From Cantharellus purpuraceus (lineage: Eukaryota > Basidiomycota > Agaricomycetes > Cantharellales > Hydnaceae): a stretch of 64,000 bases of DNA. Below the pieces are notes generated by a model. The model was not told the DNA's origin. It made no database searches and worked only from the letters and a program-made list of their open reading frames with translations. Of the stretch, positions 1 to 11,277 are shown in pieces (positions within the stretch are counted from its first letter, which is position 1; each line of letters begins with the position of its first letter). The stretch covers positions 3,348,001-3,412,000 of the forward strand of contig JALBUN010000001.1 in assembly GCA_025174535.1 (NCBI GenBank), read 5' to 3'. Both the position numbers and the translations under genes were made by a program.

Positions 1-1438
1 AATAATCACGGGGTCTTAACATGATGATATAATAAGCATCTGCAAAGGCTCTCGCGGTGAATCTACCCTGCTTACCATCTGTCTGGCTCACCAGATGATC
101 CAACAAAGTCTCCGACTTATTAACGTCGACACTTTTCTCCCCCATACCTTTCTTCGCCAGGGCGTCTTTCAATATAGGATCGATGAAGTCATAAATAACT
201 TTCATAGAATCCTCCGTCTTGTCCTTCCAGAACTCAAAAAGCGGCCACATCGTCGTGAGGCGGGTGCGTAGTGCGATCTGGAGCTGCGCCTGGCTGAAGG
301 CTTCTGCGAATTGAGTGCTGAAGTGAGGCTTTGCCTTGGCGTTGCGAAAGGGAGAGTTGTGTGCATAAGGCAAGGATGCGTGCAAACTGTGGACATTGGA
401 ACCGAACAGGAACTCGGTAGCAGAGTCCATGGTGAACCTATGGAGGGACGGCAAGTCAGTGGGCGTGAGCCCGACCTCTGTGGGAATACATAGGATACGA
501 ACCTTGACATAATATCCTGTATGGCTGATATGAGCGGTCGACCAGGAAAAGCGGTGAGGACGCATACCTGGAAATTAACAGCTTCTCCTTGAGCGAACCG
601 TTCTTTAAGCCTGTTGATGACCACATCGGAGTGGCGATCAAACATGTCGAAATCCATCACGCGATCCCTGACAAAGAATGGACGAGTCATCGCTCGATGG
701 AACCTGTAGGGGAAAGTCCATCCTGAGCGGTTTATCATGTGGAGGGCTGTAAGAGCACTCACTTCCACATGTCGCCATCTGCATTGAACACACCGGAGCC
801 TAACATGGACTGCATATACCATCGGAAGGTATCGCCCTTTTCAAAAGAGTCAAAGTCTGTACTAAGAATTGCCTGTAAAAATATCAGTGATTTACAGAAA
901 TAAACGGCTCTCTGGGATACCTTGACGTGGTCAGGCTCCGTTGTGATAAGCTGAAGGAATGTCGTCAAGCGTTAAGTCCTCGACAAGCGCGTTAAATTTG
1001 CATACCAGATCTTGCCCTAGCATCCGAAGATTGAGGCAATGGCCTTGGGTGTCATTCCACTCACCCCAAATATCACCTGATGGTACACATTAGATTATAG
1101 GTAGTGATCGAGAACGACGACGTCATACCAGGGTAGCCGTCATTGAAGCTTTTCACCAACTCGTAAAGGCGGTCAAGGGCCCCGGGCCAATTTGAAGCGA
1201 CCATAGGGACCCTACGTGCCCCCAGCTGCTTCATTTCACGCTTTTCCTTGAGGGACTGCTGGATGCCCTTGATGACAGAGACGGCCGGCATTGCAAGAAG
1301 GTATGCAGTGATCCATAGGGATGTGGGGAGCGTGAGTGCTGCATACTGGTGCACCAGCAGGACCAGAAGTGGCGGGAAGATCCACGAGTGTGCGGTTTGG
1401 ACAAGATAGAGGGGGCCAGGAGGCCAGCTGAAGGACAT
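1..1438 (-). CDS. cytochrome P450, CYP63-like (partial, 3' end cut by window)
   Basis: Haem-thiolate monooxygenase, expected to be anchored in the ER membrane. The first exon begins at the ATG at 1438 (an in-frame ATG at 1459 is the alternative) and encodes a hydrophobic N-terminus with an aromatic and leucine-rich stretch. Later exons read [13 protein letters not shown], then [14 protein letters not shown] and [13 protein letters not shown], which splices to [10 protein letters not shown]. This junction makes the helix-C WxxxR motif (WKFHR) that contacts the haem propionates. Further exons give [15 protein letters not shown] and [10 protein letters not shown], typical of the region before helix I. 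The I-helix AGRDT motif, ExxR and the cysteine loop are not in the window, so integrity and substrate cannot be judged. The family call rests on the overall pattern of the N-terminal half. Confidence 0.85.
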
Positions 1439-2474
1439 GGTTGTTGCAACTAGAGGCACAAGTCCATTCCAGTGGATTATTTACGTGTCGTCCCGGGAGC
1501 TCGTCCATTAGCGGTGTGTGAGACACCTCGTAATGGGTCCATCACGTGAAATAAAGCACGGCTGAGCGATGGCCCCCGCAAAAGGACAACTAAAGAGTGT
1601 CATAAGAACGAACTGAAGGGAACTAGGGCGCCATTGGGCGCCGTAGACTTCCCTGCACCTGTCCCGCTCTCCCCGTGGGGTTCAGTGGCTCACCTCTACG
1701 ACGCCTGTCCATATCCAGACCAGCGACTCATGCTCCGTGCCCCCGCGGAGCCACATCACTGCGATCTAACAAATTTGGCAAACAACAGCCACGATAGTTT
1801 GCGAAACTTGGTCGCATCACTTGAAGAGAACCGACGTCAGCTTGTACATACCCTAAGCGTCCCGGCGGCGTGACATCACACATGGCTCATTCGACCTATG
1901 ATCCAACTTGAACCTGTCAGCTCTCTGCCTGATGGTCATCACCTGCGACGTACTCAAGTACTGCTTTCGCGTCAGGGATTCCCTAGTAGGCCATCATACT
2001 TTGGAGTCTTACCTGGACATATAGACATGGTTTTGGGGAAATTTACAGATTGGCCTCACAGTTCTGCCCAGACCTCCAATACCCACCCAAGTCCCAAAAG
2101 TTGAGACTCACGAGCCAAGCCCACGTTAATCCAATCATACCAGCGCACTCATACACAACTATCACCAACCTCCTAGATCTAGCTTCTGGACAAAACGTGG
2201 GGAAATTTATTGCCCAGATTAGGACCCAGAATACCTAGGTCCTTTTCAAGTGCTGGACACATACTCTGTTTGCTATCCTACAGCTACACAAGAATACCGT
2301 GAAGATCTTAAAGGTTTTGAAGTCTTTCAACTTTTTATATTTATATTTTTGGTTGGTCCATAAACAACGACTACCGTGATGATACTGCAAACGGAGGAAA
2401 GTGATTACCTACCTTTTGGACAAATCAACAATTTGGGTCGTGCGTACGTAACTCGCGTGTTTCCCACGGCGTTT
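1439..2474. other. intergenic, P450 5' side to RRP36
   Basis: About 1 kb between divergent genes, likely holding both promoters. An AT-rich tract with TATA-like sequence (TTTTTATATTTATATTTT) lies near 2331-2350, some 130 bp before the RRP36 start. No convincing coding or RNA gene was seen. Confidence 0.6.
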
Positions 2475-3784
2475 ATGAATCGTGACATGCCGAAAGCCAC
2501 CTCGTCCCGTTTTATCCAGCAGACGACGAGTGAAGGTCAACAGTCTGACTCATCCGAATCAAGAGTCGATGCAAGTGCAGACGAAGAACTACTCGACGCA
2601 CCCCGAGTAGCTCAGTGGATAGACGACGAGGAGCTTGCAGGCCTAGCTGATCCATCGAGCGAAGAGGAAAACTCCGCGTTTGTGAGTGACCTCCCTGTCC
2701 AACGCATAGGCTTTCGGTAATAATATTGCATTCAGACAGCTCTCGACAGAGGTCTGTCTTAACAGTCGGCCCCGAAGCCTTACTGACCACAGTTTTCAGA
2801 TCTATCTGAACTACCTCTGGGTGCCCTTGTCAAGGCACACAAAGTTGTCAATACCACCGCTCAGGCCGCTCGGGATTCTGATGAGCAAAGCGAAACAGAC
2901 TCGGAACAAGAGTCTGAGAGAGAGGAGCAGGTCGCTGACTCCAGCACCTCAGTGCTGAAGCAGCGTCGGTCAATCGAACATAGGTCAAATAAACACGCGT
3001 ATGTAGCCTCTCGATACATTTACATGCCTGTTCTGATTTCACACAGCCCGATGGAAGTCACCTCTAAAAAACCTGTTCCTCGACGGCGTCAAATAGTCGA
3101 TGTCCGCCGCGTGGTCCGTTCACGGTTTTGACTTTCTTTTGTGATCTCACATTCGATACTTCAGCGACCCCGAGATCCGCGTTTTTCTGATCTATCTGGC
3201 GCCCTTTCAATCGACAAATTTCGCTCACATTATAACTTTCTTCCAAGCCTCCACACAAGCGAGCTCTCCACGCTGAAGGAGTCCTTGTCACGTGCACGTA
3301 AACTGCTTGTCTCGTCTCCTCGCCACCTTCGATCAGAACGGGAAGAGGAAGTGCAGCGTCTGGAGCTGGCAGTCAAGAGAGCGGAAAGTACTGTCAATAA
3401 AGAGCGGCGCGAAGAAGCGGAGCGGCAAGCTCTAACAAGAGTACACCAAGAAGAGAAAGAGAAACGAAAGGCGGGGAAAGGCGCTTGGTGGATCAAAGAC
3501 GGTACGATACACATTGCACGATATTTTCAGCCCCAAACGGATTAATGTGTTGCATAGCTGATAAAAGGGCGATTCGCGTTCGTGCGCGGATGGATGCCAT
3601 TGCAGCTACGGGCGGCAAACGAGCAGTACAGAAAGCGATTGAAAAGAAGCGACGGAAAGTTGGGCAAAAGGAAAAGAAGTCGAGGCCATTCGCGCCAGCA
3701 AAGCGTGCTGGTGGGTCAGAGAAACGGCATAGAAATGAAGAAGGAAATGAACGAGCCGTCAAGCGACCTCGTGTAGACCGATAG
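2475..3784 (+). CDS. RRP36: rRNA biogenesis protein RRP36
   Basis: Nucleolar factor of the 90S pre-ribosome needed for early 18S rRNA processing. Five exons can be joined: 2475-2681, 2793-2998, 3047-3110, 3165-3501 and 3558-3784, about 346 residues. The N-terminal half is acidic and serine-rich. The family core begins with RDPRFSDLSG and continues through DKFRSHYNFL to a long coiled-coil region. After the last intron comes KAIEKKRRK with a basic C-terminus, the usual RRP36 ending. The acceptor at 2792 was chosen because only it keeps the frame into DLSELPLGALVKAHK. The third donor may be at 3111 or three bases later. An ATG at 2376 is in frame but gives an unlike leader, so 2475 is preferred; 2487 is also possible. 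Confidence 0.88.
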
Positions 3785-4387
3785 GGCTTCACCGATAGCC
3801 ACCGCTGTTGCAAAGTAAATCACCGCAGACTTATACAGGGTAATTGACAGCGATTGACACGACGCAGGAAAGTAGATCAAGGGAATGGAAGGGCCGTGAA
3901 GTACACATAGCCGCATGATAGCGCAAGCCAAGTGCTGCAGGCTGACTTACACTGCGCCCAACCTAGAGGGGTAAAACTGAAATTGAAATGGTGCCCATGC
4001 ATTGTACATGCAGGAAAATATACTTACAGCCGGTTCCTAGGAGGAACTTTTACATATGACACCTATGCAGCTCCTATGTAATGTAATATATATATACCGT
4101 GAAGTGTATCCTGCTATCCCGAGTGTCGCGACGTGGTCGCCACAATCTCATTACTTGACTCAAATAGTGTGCCATCAATGCTCTGTGCTGCCTCAACCGC
4201 GCCTCAAAGGTCTCAACTCTCCGAGTTCTCAACTTACTCAAAGTGAGTGCGATTCACAAGATTGTAATGGATCAACCTTACCAGACTCTCACTACAAGGC
4301 TGCCTCAAATTTATCAGACACCATCATCGAGGAACTATATGTGAGATTTATCATGCTATGCGGATATCTTCCGCCCGGTAAGGCATT
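3785..4387. other. intergenic 3' of RRP36
   Basis: About 600 bp with no recognisable gene. A reading frame is open from 4056 but looks like nothing known; its end may belong to a lost upstream exon of the kinase-like remnant that follows. Confidence 0.4.
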
Positions 4388-5060
4388 ATGATGAATCCAA
4401 AGGTGGCGCCCTATGCACCTGAATCTCCATCCGAGAGAGAAGGTCAGGGTTCTCATCACAGCTTGGAGAGTCTTTCAGCTAAGTCAGCCCAGCCTCGAGG
4501 TGGAAGCACCAACGTCCTCGGTATTACAATGAAAGGCTTTCTAGGTGAAGGGCGAACAGGGAAGGTTTTGCTAGCCCATGCATATGTGCCCGAGGATGAT
4601 TTGTCAGGGAGGTGGGAAGGCTCGCCTTTAGCATTCAAGGTGTCTTCGAACCCAATACTTAGGTCTAGAGTGCCTGCACGACGAATTCCAGGGTCACTTG
4701 AACAGTTGTCTGGATGCCACCGTCCCAACCGCATATGGCCATTTCCGTTACAGCCTTAATGGGAACTCTTATATGGTAGGCATATGCTACTCGGCGGTGG
4801 GTTGGGAACACCTGGGGACAACCTTGCCTCAGAGAAATTGCTCAAGCACGATGAATTGGGATCCGAAAGCTTCATTGTCCCGCAACGCTAATTTAAACTT
4901 GCTGGCTCCAAGTAGAAGAAGCTGTAACCTGGCTACACCAACTGACACTCGCATCATGCAACCTGCTGGTGGATGGTGACAGTGTCCTTAACTGACTCGG
5001 GGAAGGCCATCCTAACCTGGGATAGGGTATCGCGATATTGAAAGGGAAAAGTTGGCTGAC
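4388..5060 (+). pseudogene. degenerate protein-kinase-like remnant
   Basis: Pieces of a basidiomycete-type protein-kinase-like fold can be read, but not as one intact gene. A glycine-rich loop (FLGEGRTGKVLLA) is followed by a presumed ATP-lysine strand (SPLAFKV). Then, in another frame, CLHDEFQGHLNSCLD leads into VPTAYGHFRYSLNG, which resembles the segment after helix C in this expanded family. A further change of frame gives AVTWLHQL and NLLVDGD, then SGKAILTWDRVSRY with a stop. No HRD or DFG motif is visible. The frame changes at short distance and the stops suggest decay rather than introns, though a rapidly evolving multi-exon gene cannot be excluded. It lies just upstream of PEX16 on the same strand. 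Confidence 0.4.
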
Positions 5061-5209
5061 ATGTGTACTGACGAGAGCACTGAGTAGGCTCATCATCACA
5101 TACTAGGGAAAACCAGCAGTCCTGTTTTCCGTGAAGTGACCTCGTGTGTGCAGATAGGCGTCGGCTATTTCAAACTCAGCACGCTGACCTCCAACTAGCT
5201 TTCTCTTCC

Positions 5210-6581
5210 ATGTCTCCCCTCCAACATTATGAGTCTTTCCTGATTCAAAATTCATCTACTATATCTGCCATTGGTTGGTATTGTTCATTCCGTCCGGTCA
5301 GGACTGACAATTGTTCTTAGAATCCTCGCTACGTTCTGTCACGTGGTTTCTACCCGGTCGTTTCAAGGATGCAGAGTTAGCCTCTGAAGCTCGTCCGTGA
5401 CTTGTACCTTGCTCCCCCTGTACTTACGTGCTCATAACACAATTGGAGCAGTTTCTGCCGTTTTGAATCTTTTGAGCTTGTATCATGATACAATAGTTGC
5501 TCGACGCGTCGCTCAATGTCCCAAGTTCAAGCCCCTGATACCCCCGTCTGTAAATGCACGCTATACCCGGGCGTGGGCTGAGAGAGATGGTATGTATAAG
5601 TGGGCTGCGAGGACATTGGAGATGATTAAATACCTCGAGCTGGTGATTGAGATGGGGCTGCGACGCAAGGTTGGTCAGAAGGGTAGATGGCGAGCCATCG
5701 TCATCTTGGAGCTTGTCAAGTAAGTGCTTTCAGAGGATTTCATGACGTTCGTTGGGTATGGAACATATCATATCTTTAGAGCGATCCTACGTATCGTACT
5801 CCTAAAGATCACACGAAGGCCATTAGTGTCTCCCCCGATCCCTGAACGCGATTTTGACCCTTCCAATCTCCCACCCCTCGACTCCGAGGGCTCGTCACCT
5901 GAAATGGTGTCATCGAGCCCTCCTACGTCTGCACTCTCGCAGCCAGATCATCTCAAGAACAACCACATCAGTCTTGACGCGCCTAATCCCATACTCTCCC
6001 AATCGGTAGCTAGTCAGTCGACTTCCCCTGTAGAGAGCTACCTATTACCCAAAGCTCTATCACCTTCGTCCGTGAGGCCCCCTACTTGTCTTGTGCGTCC
6101 GCTAGCATCACCTAAAGACTGGGTGGCGGAACTTGCATACATCCTAAGACCCCTCATATATGGTGACACCTTTTTAATTCTTTCTTCCGATAAGCTTAAT
6201 TCATGCAATTATCGCAGTCATCGCTCTATCACGCCAAACAAACACCACCCAACCTCTCATTCTTTCCCTTGCTCTCGATTTGTCTTCTCGCTACTTGCGA
6301 CGCATGCCCCCGCCTTCCTCCACCCTGGAACGCGCAGAGTATGCTCGTCGAGACCGAGACCTGCTTTGGTACTTCTTCCGCGGTCCGATATGGAGCTCGT
6401 ATACTAGGTACATGCCTCTTGACCCCCCCCTTCAAAACACTACTAACACGCTATTTACAGGCCGAAATTAGTGGCATTCGCAGACAAGACTGCATCAGCC
6501 CCTGTCCTGGGCCTGGTCAGTGCGTTCATGAAAGACTGGATGCCATTGATTGATGATTACTATTACTGTGAGTCAAATTAG
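5210..6581 (+). CDS. PEX16: peroxisomal membrane protein PEX16
   Basis: Peroxin 16, a membrane protein that helps insert other peroxisomal membrane proteins and form peroxisomes. Exon 1 (ATG 5210) reads MSPLQHYESFLIQNSSTISA and joins to ESSLRSVTWFLPGRFKDAEL, the family's N-terminal signature. The next exon carries VLNLLSLYHDTIVARRV and then WRAIVILELVK. The following exon begins AILRIVLLKITRRPLVSPPI with PERDFDPSNLPPL, a hallmark of the family, and continues into a Ser/Pro-rich loop and a hydrophobic segment (WVAELAYILRPLIY). The C-terminal exons give YARRDRDLLWYFFRGPIW and LGLVSAFMKDWMPLIDDYYY. The end is placed at the TAG 6579-6581. Splicing into a further exon at the GTGAGT just before it is possible. 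Confidence 0.9.
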
Positions 6582-7011
6582 ACTGCTTGCTTCGGAAATA
6601 TATTTTTTATTCAAGTCGGCTTTTGTGGTAGATACTGCAACATAATATATAGTTGGGTATGGCCTGAAGGACGTGCGGTCATCTATATGATAGTGGAGTC
6701 ACATATATGTCGTTACACTTTCCAGTTGCAAGTTGTAATTGAATTTTCCGGCCTCTTCCAATCCCGGTCTCGCGCATCACTGATAAATGGAAAAGTTTGA
6801 TCTTGTGACCATTACGTTAGACTGGATTCCATACTATTCTATACTATCGCTCGGACAAGTGGATCGAAGGCATATACCGCATTGAGTGCTCAATGGGCAG
6901 ATGACCATTGAACGTGATAAAGTTACAACATATCATATTTAGTTACAGGAACAGTGCGAGCATCATCCCTCGCAAGAAGTTGCCGGTTCCAAGGGCTCAA
7001 GAAAGAACACA
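6582..7011. other. intergenic, PEX16 to cupin gene
   Basis: AT-rich spacer of 430 bp between two plus-strand genes. No gene was recognised. Confidence 0.5.
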
Positions 7012-7744
7012 ATGTCTGATGCTGCTGGAGTGGCAAACCAGCTTGTTGCTCACCGGCACGCTTCCCTTCCGAATCCTCGACGCGTTGTCACAGGGCATGA
7101 TAACACAGGCAAGGCTATAGTGTCTATGGATGATCCTATAGAACTCCAGGTCAGCTGCAACGACAAACTGAATTGATTAAATTGATTGAAACAATTTGGG
7201 ATATCGGTCAAGGATTCGCCTGACAGGACGTTTCGTATGAGAAACATATGGACGACTGAATCAGCTCCTACTCGTGATAACGTTACAAAGTATGCGACTT
7301 TTTCCGTTCCCAAGTGTCCTAAACCCCCGAGTCATATTACTCACTAGCGTTGATGGGGCAACCCGTTCCATCCCTGGCTTAGGCTTGATCCTCCCCCATG
7401 GTGTAAACCATCAGGTCGTTGAACCTGCACCAGGCCAAACTATAGCCATGGTAGGCACCTCTGTTATTCGAACGTGCCCATTCACCCTCACTTTCACTGA
7501 CTACGCACAGCACAGAACCAGCTCGGTGGATTACAATATCCTGATTACGGGTCGCCTTGTTCTCATAGTCGACGATGACATTCGCACAAAGGTCCGAGCC
7601 GGGGATGTAATCGTGCAGAGAGGCACATTGCATGGGTGGCATAACCCGTCCGCGACTGAGTGGGCTCGATGGGTCAGCGTGCTGATCGACGCCGAGCCCG
7701 TGAAGGTTAATGGTGTGGAATTAGAAGAGGTCTGGCAATCCTAA
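7012..7744 (+). CDS. cupin-domain protein
   Basis: Small single-cupin protein of unknown substrate, in a fungal family that starts with the pattern RRVVTGHDNTGKAIV. The ATG at 7012 opens exon 1, which ends at CAG before GTCAGC. The next exon reads FRMRNIWTTESAPTRDNV, a third begins VDGATRSIPGLGLILPHGVN, and the last joins ..TIAM to HRTSSVDYNILITG. The cupin barrel is seen in that last piece and in RAGDVIVQRGTLHGWHN. The second metal motif keeps H and N, while motif 1 keeps the first His and the acidic residue (HRTSSVDY), as usual for this family. There is no signal peptide, so the protein is probably cytosolic. It converges with the SDR gene 70 bp downstream. Confidence 0.8.
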
Positions 7745-7813
7745 TAGAAGCATCACATGATATTCTCATAAAGTTGTACACCACATATCGACCTTGAGTT
7801 TCTTTCTTGTGAC

Positions 7814-8863
7814 TCACTGTAAATTAACGAACAACCCACCATCGACGAGAAGTGCTGCTCCTGTGATGTACTTGGCGAGGTCACTTGCAAGGAAGACTAC
7901 AGGTCCCGCAATATCGTCTGGGGCTGTATGCACAGCATGAGACCTATCAATCGAATAAGTCTTGTGCTCACTGACCTCCCAATCGGCCAAGAGCGGTTCG
8001 TTGTTCCATATATTCTCGTTTCTTGAGGTCGGACAAGTCCTCTTTGTTAATGTCTGTCGCAATTGTCCCAGGGAGGATCGAATTGCAACGGATGTTATAT
8101 TTTCCCAAAGCGACCGCGCACGACTGCATGAGGGAGAGAATGCCTGCTTTTGTAGGAGTGTAGTGACTGAATGTTGATCAAGTCTGAGTCTATCCCCCGT
8201 CTGGCATTCATTTAAACGCTTACCATTGAAATTCACCACCAACAAGCGCAGAGATCGATGAGATGGCGACTATTGCTCCACCTTGCGGCTGTTGCGACTT
8301 CATTTGGTTGGCCATAGCTGGGAGAACGACATGAAAACTACATAAGCCAAATTCAACAATTGAGGCTACCTTGCACGATGTAGAAAGACCCGTCAAGGTT
8401 GACTTGCCGGGTATGGTTCCATACCTCACGAGGCATTGAAAGAAAGTCCGAGAAAGGACAGATGCCAGCATTGCTGACAAGGACGTCTGGACTTCATATG
8501 TCAAAAAACAACATCAAGGAATTTGTCATGCTCACCTATGCGACCAAACGCTGCAACAGCTTCGCTCACGATCTGTTTCTTATCAGAAGGGTGTATGCGC
8601 AATTATCAACAGCATTACTGCAGGCTTACGCGAGTCGAGGTCTCTTGTTGTCCAATATCCCCAGCGACAGCAATAGTGGGGGCACCATAAGTCTGAGCTA
8701 TTTCGGATTGCAAAGTCTTCACTTCATCAGCAGTAGGGATATCGCCGAAGAAATGCAAGACGATGGCCCTAGCACCTTGCTTTGCAGATTCTAGTGCACA
8801 CGCTCGACCTATACCTCTGGAGGAACCGGTTATGGCTACTACTTTGTTCTCCAACAGTGCCAT
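7814..8863 (-). CDS. short-chain dehydrogenase, L-rhamnose-1-dehydrogenase-like
   Basis: NAD(P)-dependent SDR. The closest family I recognise is fungal L-rhamnose-1-dehydrogenase (LRA1), the first step of the non-phosphorylating L-rhamnose pathway. The start at 8863 gives MALLENKVVAITGSSRGIGR with the TGxxxGIG cofactor motif. An intron-joined part reads IVSEAVAAFGRI then DVLVSNAGICPF (NAG motif) and VNLDGSFYIVQ. The catalytic Ser is in AISSISAL and the YxxxK in HYTPTKAG. The C-terminus, SDLAKYITGAALLVDGG and FVNLQ, matches the rhamnose-dehydrogenase-like subgroup closely. Several introns of about 50-60 bp interrupt it. Substrate is inferred by family only; related sugar or polyol SDRs share these motifs. 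No other LRA pathway gene was seen in the window. Confidence 0.85.
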
Positions 8864-9303
8864 GACGCCCGTGGCTCGTACAATGCAGGTCTTGTGTCAC
8901 GCACCAAGGCATATGTATCAATATGGAGCCCAGGGCACTCTCCCTGACTCTAGAAAAGTAGCTTACACTAGTAAATGTGGTTATTTGGTCAGGTGCGCAC
9001 GGCCGGCCGGTGAAGGTTATAAGGGAAAGCTCTTGTTCGCCTCCAAACGATATCTGACCCACTCGGCTCTTACAGAAGCTATGCCTCTAGGGTGATAATG
9101 GTCACAAAGTTTGGACAGACTAGACACGAGTAATATCACGTGGCACTTCTAGGCTCTTTAGGGTCGTCACAAGGTCAAGCGTGTGTGCTAAATTCCATGA
9201 AACTTCGTCGTCAGAATGACTTCAACGTCCCGGACACCGGTCCGTCCAAGGAGTCTGTAGCTAGTCTGACATTCTTGTCCTGTCTCCCAAACAGTCTTGC
9301 TCC
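8864..9303. other. intergenic, divergent promoter region of SDR and KARI-like gene
   Basis: 440 bp between divergent starts. No coding exon was recognised. It probably contains both promoters, which would allow co-regulation, but no named motif stands out. Confidence 0.5.
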
Positions 9304-10641
9304 ATGTCTGCTAAGATGTGCGTTTTTTGCTTAAGGCGGGGGGGAGCATTGCTGATCCTGTGCTCACATAGCTACTATGATTCTGATGCGTCGCTTTCCT
9401 ACATTGAAGGAAAGACGATTGTCTTCACAGGGTCTGTCTATTATTTATTTTGTGACATGTATGCATCTTAACCTCCATCGCAAGTTTTGGAAACCAGGGT
9501 GCTGCTCAGGCCCAGAATTTGAGAGATTCTGGCATCCCGAACGACAAGATCCTGATTGCTAACCGTGACGATCACTACGCAGCGGACGCCCGGTCAAAGG
9601 GCTTCAATGTTGAACATGACTTTGGCAAGGCTGCTGAAGTCGCAGATGGTGTGTTATTTCTGTTTCTCTGAAGTTGAATGTATGCTGCTTACGGCAATAA
9701 TTAGTTCTTTTTTTGCTCATTCCAGACCAAGTCCAGCCTGGCTTGTTTAATGGACACATAGCGCCTAGATTGAAGAAGAATGCTGCAATTGTGATCGCAA
9801 GTGGTTACAATGTGTTTTACAAGTTCTTAAACATTGCTCCAACAAATGACGTTGTGATGGTGGCACCGAGGTAGCTTTCAAGCTTGAAAACATGCTGCAG
9901 TCACTCACGGATTGATAGGATGATCGGCTCATCTGTCCGTTCGTTCTATCAGAAGGGTAAAGGGTTCCCTTGTTTCGTTTCCTCTGAACAGGATAGCACG
10001 GGGAATGCCCTTAAAATCGCACTGGCTCTGTCTCGCGTGATTGGTGCGACTAAGGCCGGGGCGATTGCATCCTCCGCCAGGGAAGAAACAGCCATGGATT
10101 TGTTCGCCGAGCAAGCACTGTGGCCCAACATTATCATGCTATTTCGTGAAGCATTCAGCGTGCTCAAGGAAGCTGGATGCTCAGACGAGGCCCTTTGCTA
10201 TGAGATGTGGGTAGCAACGATTAGTTAGTCTTCGACATCTGACACGTGACGCAGGTGGATGTCAAAGGAGCCAGCTGAGATCTTCGAACGTGCCGCCGAA
10301 GACGGTTTCATCCGTCAACTCAAGCATCATTCGACCGTATCCCAGTATGGACAGCTCAGAGGCGCACTGTCTCTTGATGGCGCCGCTGCACGAAAACATT
10401 TCCAAGAAATTCTGCATAATCAAGTCAAGTGATCTTCTTGTTCACAAATGACTATAGTTCTCATATTATTATCTAGATCCTCAATGGAAAATTCGCGGGG
10501 GAATTCAGCAAGATAAAAGCCGATCTTGAAAAGACTGGTGACGACAATCCATTGGAAGCATTGTACAAGCAAACCGAGGCAAGTGATTTGGGTCAGGCTG
10601 AGATGAGGGTTAGGTACCGCCTTATGCAGAACACCCCCTGA
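9304..10641 (+). CDS. ketol-acid reductoisomerase-like protein with altered active site
   Basis: The fold of acetohydroxy-acid (ketol-acid) reductoisomerase is plain. The ATG at 9304 gives MSAKI, joined to YYDSDASLSYIEGKTIVFTG and FGNQGAAQAQNLRDSG (GxGxxG nucleotide motif). After the intron ending near 9704 it continues LFLLIPDQVQPGLF. The knotted helical domain shows EETAMDLFAEQ, which keeps the Mg-binding Asp and Glu, and later YEMW and HHSTVSQYGQL. Two catalytic positions differ. Where the classical enzyme has the HGFN histidine this protein has SGYN, and the lysine of VAPK is arginine (VAPRMIG). No mitochondrial targeting sequence is seen, unlike Ilv5. It is therefore probably not the valine/isoleucine enzyme but a paralogue acting on another substrate, which the sequence does not reveal. 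The end is the TGA at 10639-10641. Confidence 0.8.
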
Positions 10642-10731
10642 TACAATGTGCCATCCTATTCTCAAAGAAAACACTCTCCTTGAAGGTCGTGATAATAATT
10701 AAAATATATCTAGTCCTCAAGACAACAATGA

Positions 10732-10758
10732 TAGAGTGTATTTGTTTACCAATAATCA
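10732..10758 (+). repeat. left terminal inverted repeat of MITE-like element
   Basis: Inverted copy of 11134-11160 with one mismatch (A against G at position 17). Confidence 0.8.
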
Positions 10759-11133
10759 TTGGTTTGGGATATGCCAGGTTTGCTGATAATTACTCACCGC
10801 AAGCATGATAATATTAAGCTTGACGCGTCTGACGTGTCCAATTACCACTACATGCAGTGCCCTGTCGCGTACTCCCAGCCCCATGTATTCTGTGATGTAC
10901 GCTCACTACCTTGATCGGGGCTCGGCTTGAGATCATGAGACGTAACACTAGCTACCGGTTGACCATGTTTATAAGCAGATTATCATCCTCAAAAACTACT
11001 TGAAGAGGTGGTGAGGACGGTTTCATCTACGGTAGGATGGCAAACTGAGTCCGTCTCTGCCTCTCTACGCGGTCGGATGCTGCTGATGGCTCCAGCGCTT
11101 ATGTCATCTGCCTGACAATAATTATTGGTTTGG

Positions 11134-11160
11134 TGATTATTGGCAAACAAATACACTCTA
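11134..11160 (-). repeat. right terminal inverted repeat of MITE-like element
   Basis: Inverted copy of 10732-10758 with one mismatch. Confidence 0.8.
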
Positions 11161-11277
11161 ATATACAGTCGCTGGAAACTAAGTGCGCATAGTGTCCACT
11201 CGTTTAAGATCGTCTACAATCCTACTCTATTATCCCAACGTTTTATGCAAATCAAGCAGTCGAAGACGCCGACCAAA

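Larger units (their letters stand above)
10732..11160. mobile_element. MITE-like element with 27 bp terminal inverted repeats
   Basis: A 429 bp segment is bounded by inverted repeats at 10732-10758 and 11134-11160 that match at 26 of 27 positions (TAGAGTGTATTTGTTT, then A or G, then CCAATAATCA). The outermost two bases at both ends are TA, which fits a TA target duplication of Tc1/mariner type. Just inside both ends are further CCAATAAT/ATTATTGG palindromes. The interior has no open frame of note and does not look like a transposase. It lies between the KARI-like gene and the CorA-type gene. Confidence 0.7.

Noticed and set aside
1634..1873. Open frame upstream of RRP36
   Set aside because: Proline-rich translation with no family likeness and no exon structure in a spacer between divergent genes.
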